DNA from: JBOHCT01 sp050699055
GTDB taxonomy: Bacteria; Actinomycetota; Actinomycetes; Streptosporangiales; JBOHCT01
Assembly (NCBI GenBank): GCA_050699055.1
Contig: JBOHCT010000218.1
Span: 1-6,540 of the forward strand
Length of the DNA: 6,540 nt
Reading direction: 5' to 3'
Shown in pieces: positions 6,034 through 6,540 of the stretch. Position 1 is the stretch's first letter; the number at the start of each line of letters is the position of its first letter. The notes beneath the pieces are model-generated. The model was given only the letters and a program-made list of their open reading frames with translations. It made no database searches and was not told the origin of the DNA. The position numbers and the translations under genes were made by a program.

Positions 6034-6540
6034 GGTACAATCGTATGTCAGGTCTTGACGCAGAGCAACTCGACGAACTTGTACTCCGCATAGAAGAGCG
6101 GCTCGACGAACCGTGGGACAAAGGAGCCGGCCGCCCAAGAAGCCTTACCTTCCGTGAGGCCGTCATCATCACATGCGGGTACCTGCGACAAAACATCATC
6201 CAGGAAGTCTGGGCGGAAATCTTCGGGACGTCGCAGCCGGTAATCTCCGGGATCATCGCGAAGCTCACGCCGCTCGTCGAGGCGGCCACCGCAGAGGACA
6301 GGCCGACCGCCGAAGAAGCGAAGGAAGCCGCCGCGCGTGAGCAGACGACGCTGGTAGACGGCTTCCTCGCGCCGACCTGGTCCTGGCGCCATACGCCAGA
6401 ACTATGGTCGGGCAAGCATCAGACAACCGGATTCAACGGCCAGGCCATCGCGAATCTCCGCGGCGATCTCCTCTTCGTGTCCGAGCCCGTCACCGGGCAT
6501 AATCACGACATGACAGCCCTCGCTGAGACGCAAACCGCAA
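6030..6540 (+). CDS. IS5-superfamily DDE transposase, 5' part (runs off the window)
   Basis: The first 170 residues of a cut-and-paste transposase are present; the 3' end lies beyond the window. The N-terminus (MRYNRMSGLDAEQLDELV) and PWDKGAGRPRSLTFREAV (28-45) are typical of actinobacterial IS5-type transposases. Residues 40-82 form a helix-turn-helix for DNA binding (YLRQNIIQEVWAEIF, TSQPVISGIIAKL). The catalytic domain begins with the first DDE aspartate, Asp110 in LVDGFLAP, followed by LWSGKHQTTGFNGQ (125-138) and VSEPVTGHNHD (150-160). The second Asp and the Glu would lie beyond the window. The chosen start is TTG 6030, which has GAGG six bases upstream and preserves the MRY N-terminus seen in relatives; ATG 6045 is the alternative but has no nearby ribosome binding site. 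Several A/T-ending codons distinguish it from the men genes. Whether the element is intact cannot be judged here. Confidence 0.88.
   Translation, partial: MRYNRMSGLDAEQLDELVLRIEERLDEPWDKGAGRPRSLTFREAVIITCGYLRQNIIQEVWAEIFGTSQPVISGIIAKLTPLVEAATAEDRPTAEEAKEAAAREQTTLVDGFLAPTWSWRHTPELWSGKHQTTGFNGQAIANLRGDLLFVSEPVTGHNHDMTALAETQTA

Noticed and set aside
6011..6415. Minus-strand frames opposite the transposase
   Set aside because: They are antisense shadows of a clearly recognised transposase.

Overview
The window looks like chromosomal DNA of a high-GC actinomycete. The coding frames use almost only G/C at third positions, the proteins are rich in Ala, Arg and Asp/Glu, and the short MenE and the Hrd/SigA-like sigma factor match actinobacterial families. 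Genus cannot be fixed from sequence alone.

Layout: (1) Positions 34-1254, minus strand, encode a sigma-70 family factor of the RpoD/SigA/Hrd type, with a strong ribosome binding site. (2) Positions 1255-1518 are a 264-base gap with the sigma gene's leader and one weak inverted repeat. (3) Positions 1519 to about 5324 hold a menaquinone biosynthesis locus: menE (minus strand) diverges from menC-menD (plus strand). The menE and menC starts are so close that the promoters must overlap, and both may be leaderless. menC and menD overlap by ATGA. (4) Positions 5325-6029 hold no convincing conventional gene. From about 5332 to 5790 the sequence is dense with hairpins, suggesting a large structured RNA or ribozyme remnant. 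A possible 46-residue membrane peptide lies on the minus strand at 5754-5894. (5) From 6030 a DDE transposase of the IS5-superfamily type runs off the right end. Its ribosome binding site and TTG start sit in one arm of a 68-base imperfect palindrome.

How the genes work together: MenD joins 2-oxoglutarate to isochorismate to give SEPHCHC. After MenH (not here), MenC dehydrates SHCHC to o-succinylbenzoate, and MenE activates it as the CoA thioester for MenB (not here). Menaquinone is the usual respiratory quinone of actinobacteria, so this is core metabolism. The sigma factor may or may not be linked to it. The right end, with transposase, stem-loops and lower GC, looks like an accessory insertion site just downstream of menD.

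No clearly new defence or biosynthetic system is visible. The points most worth a second look are the symmetric divergent men promoter, the start-sequestering palindrome of the transposase, and the structured non-coding segment after menD.
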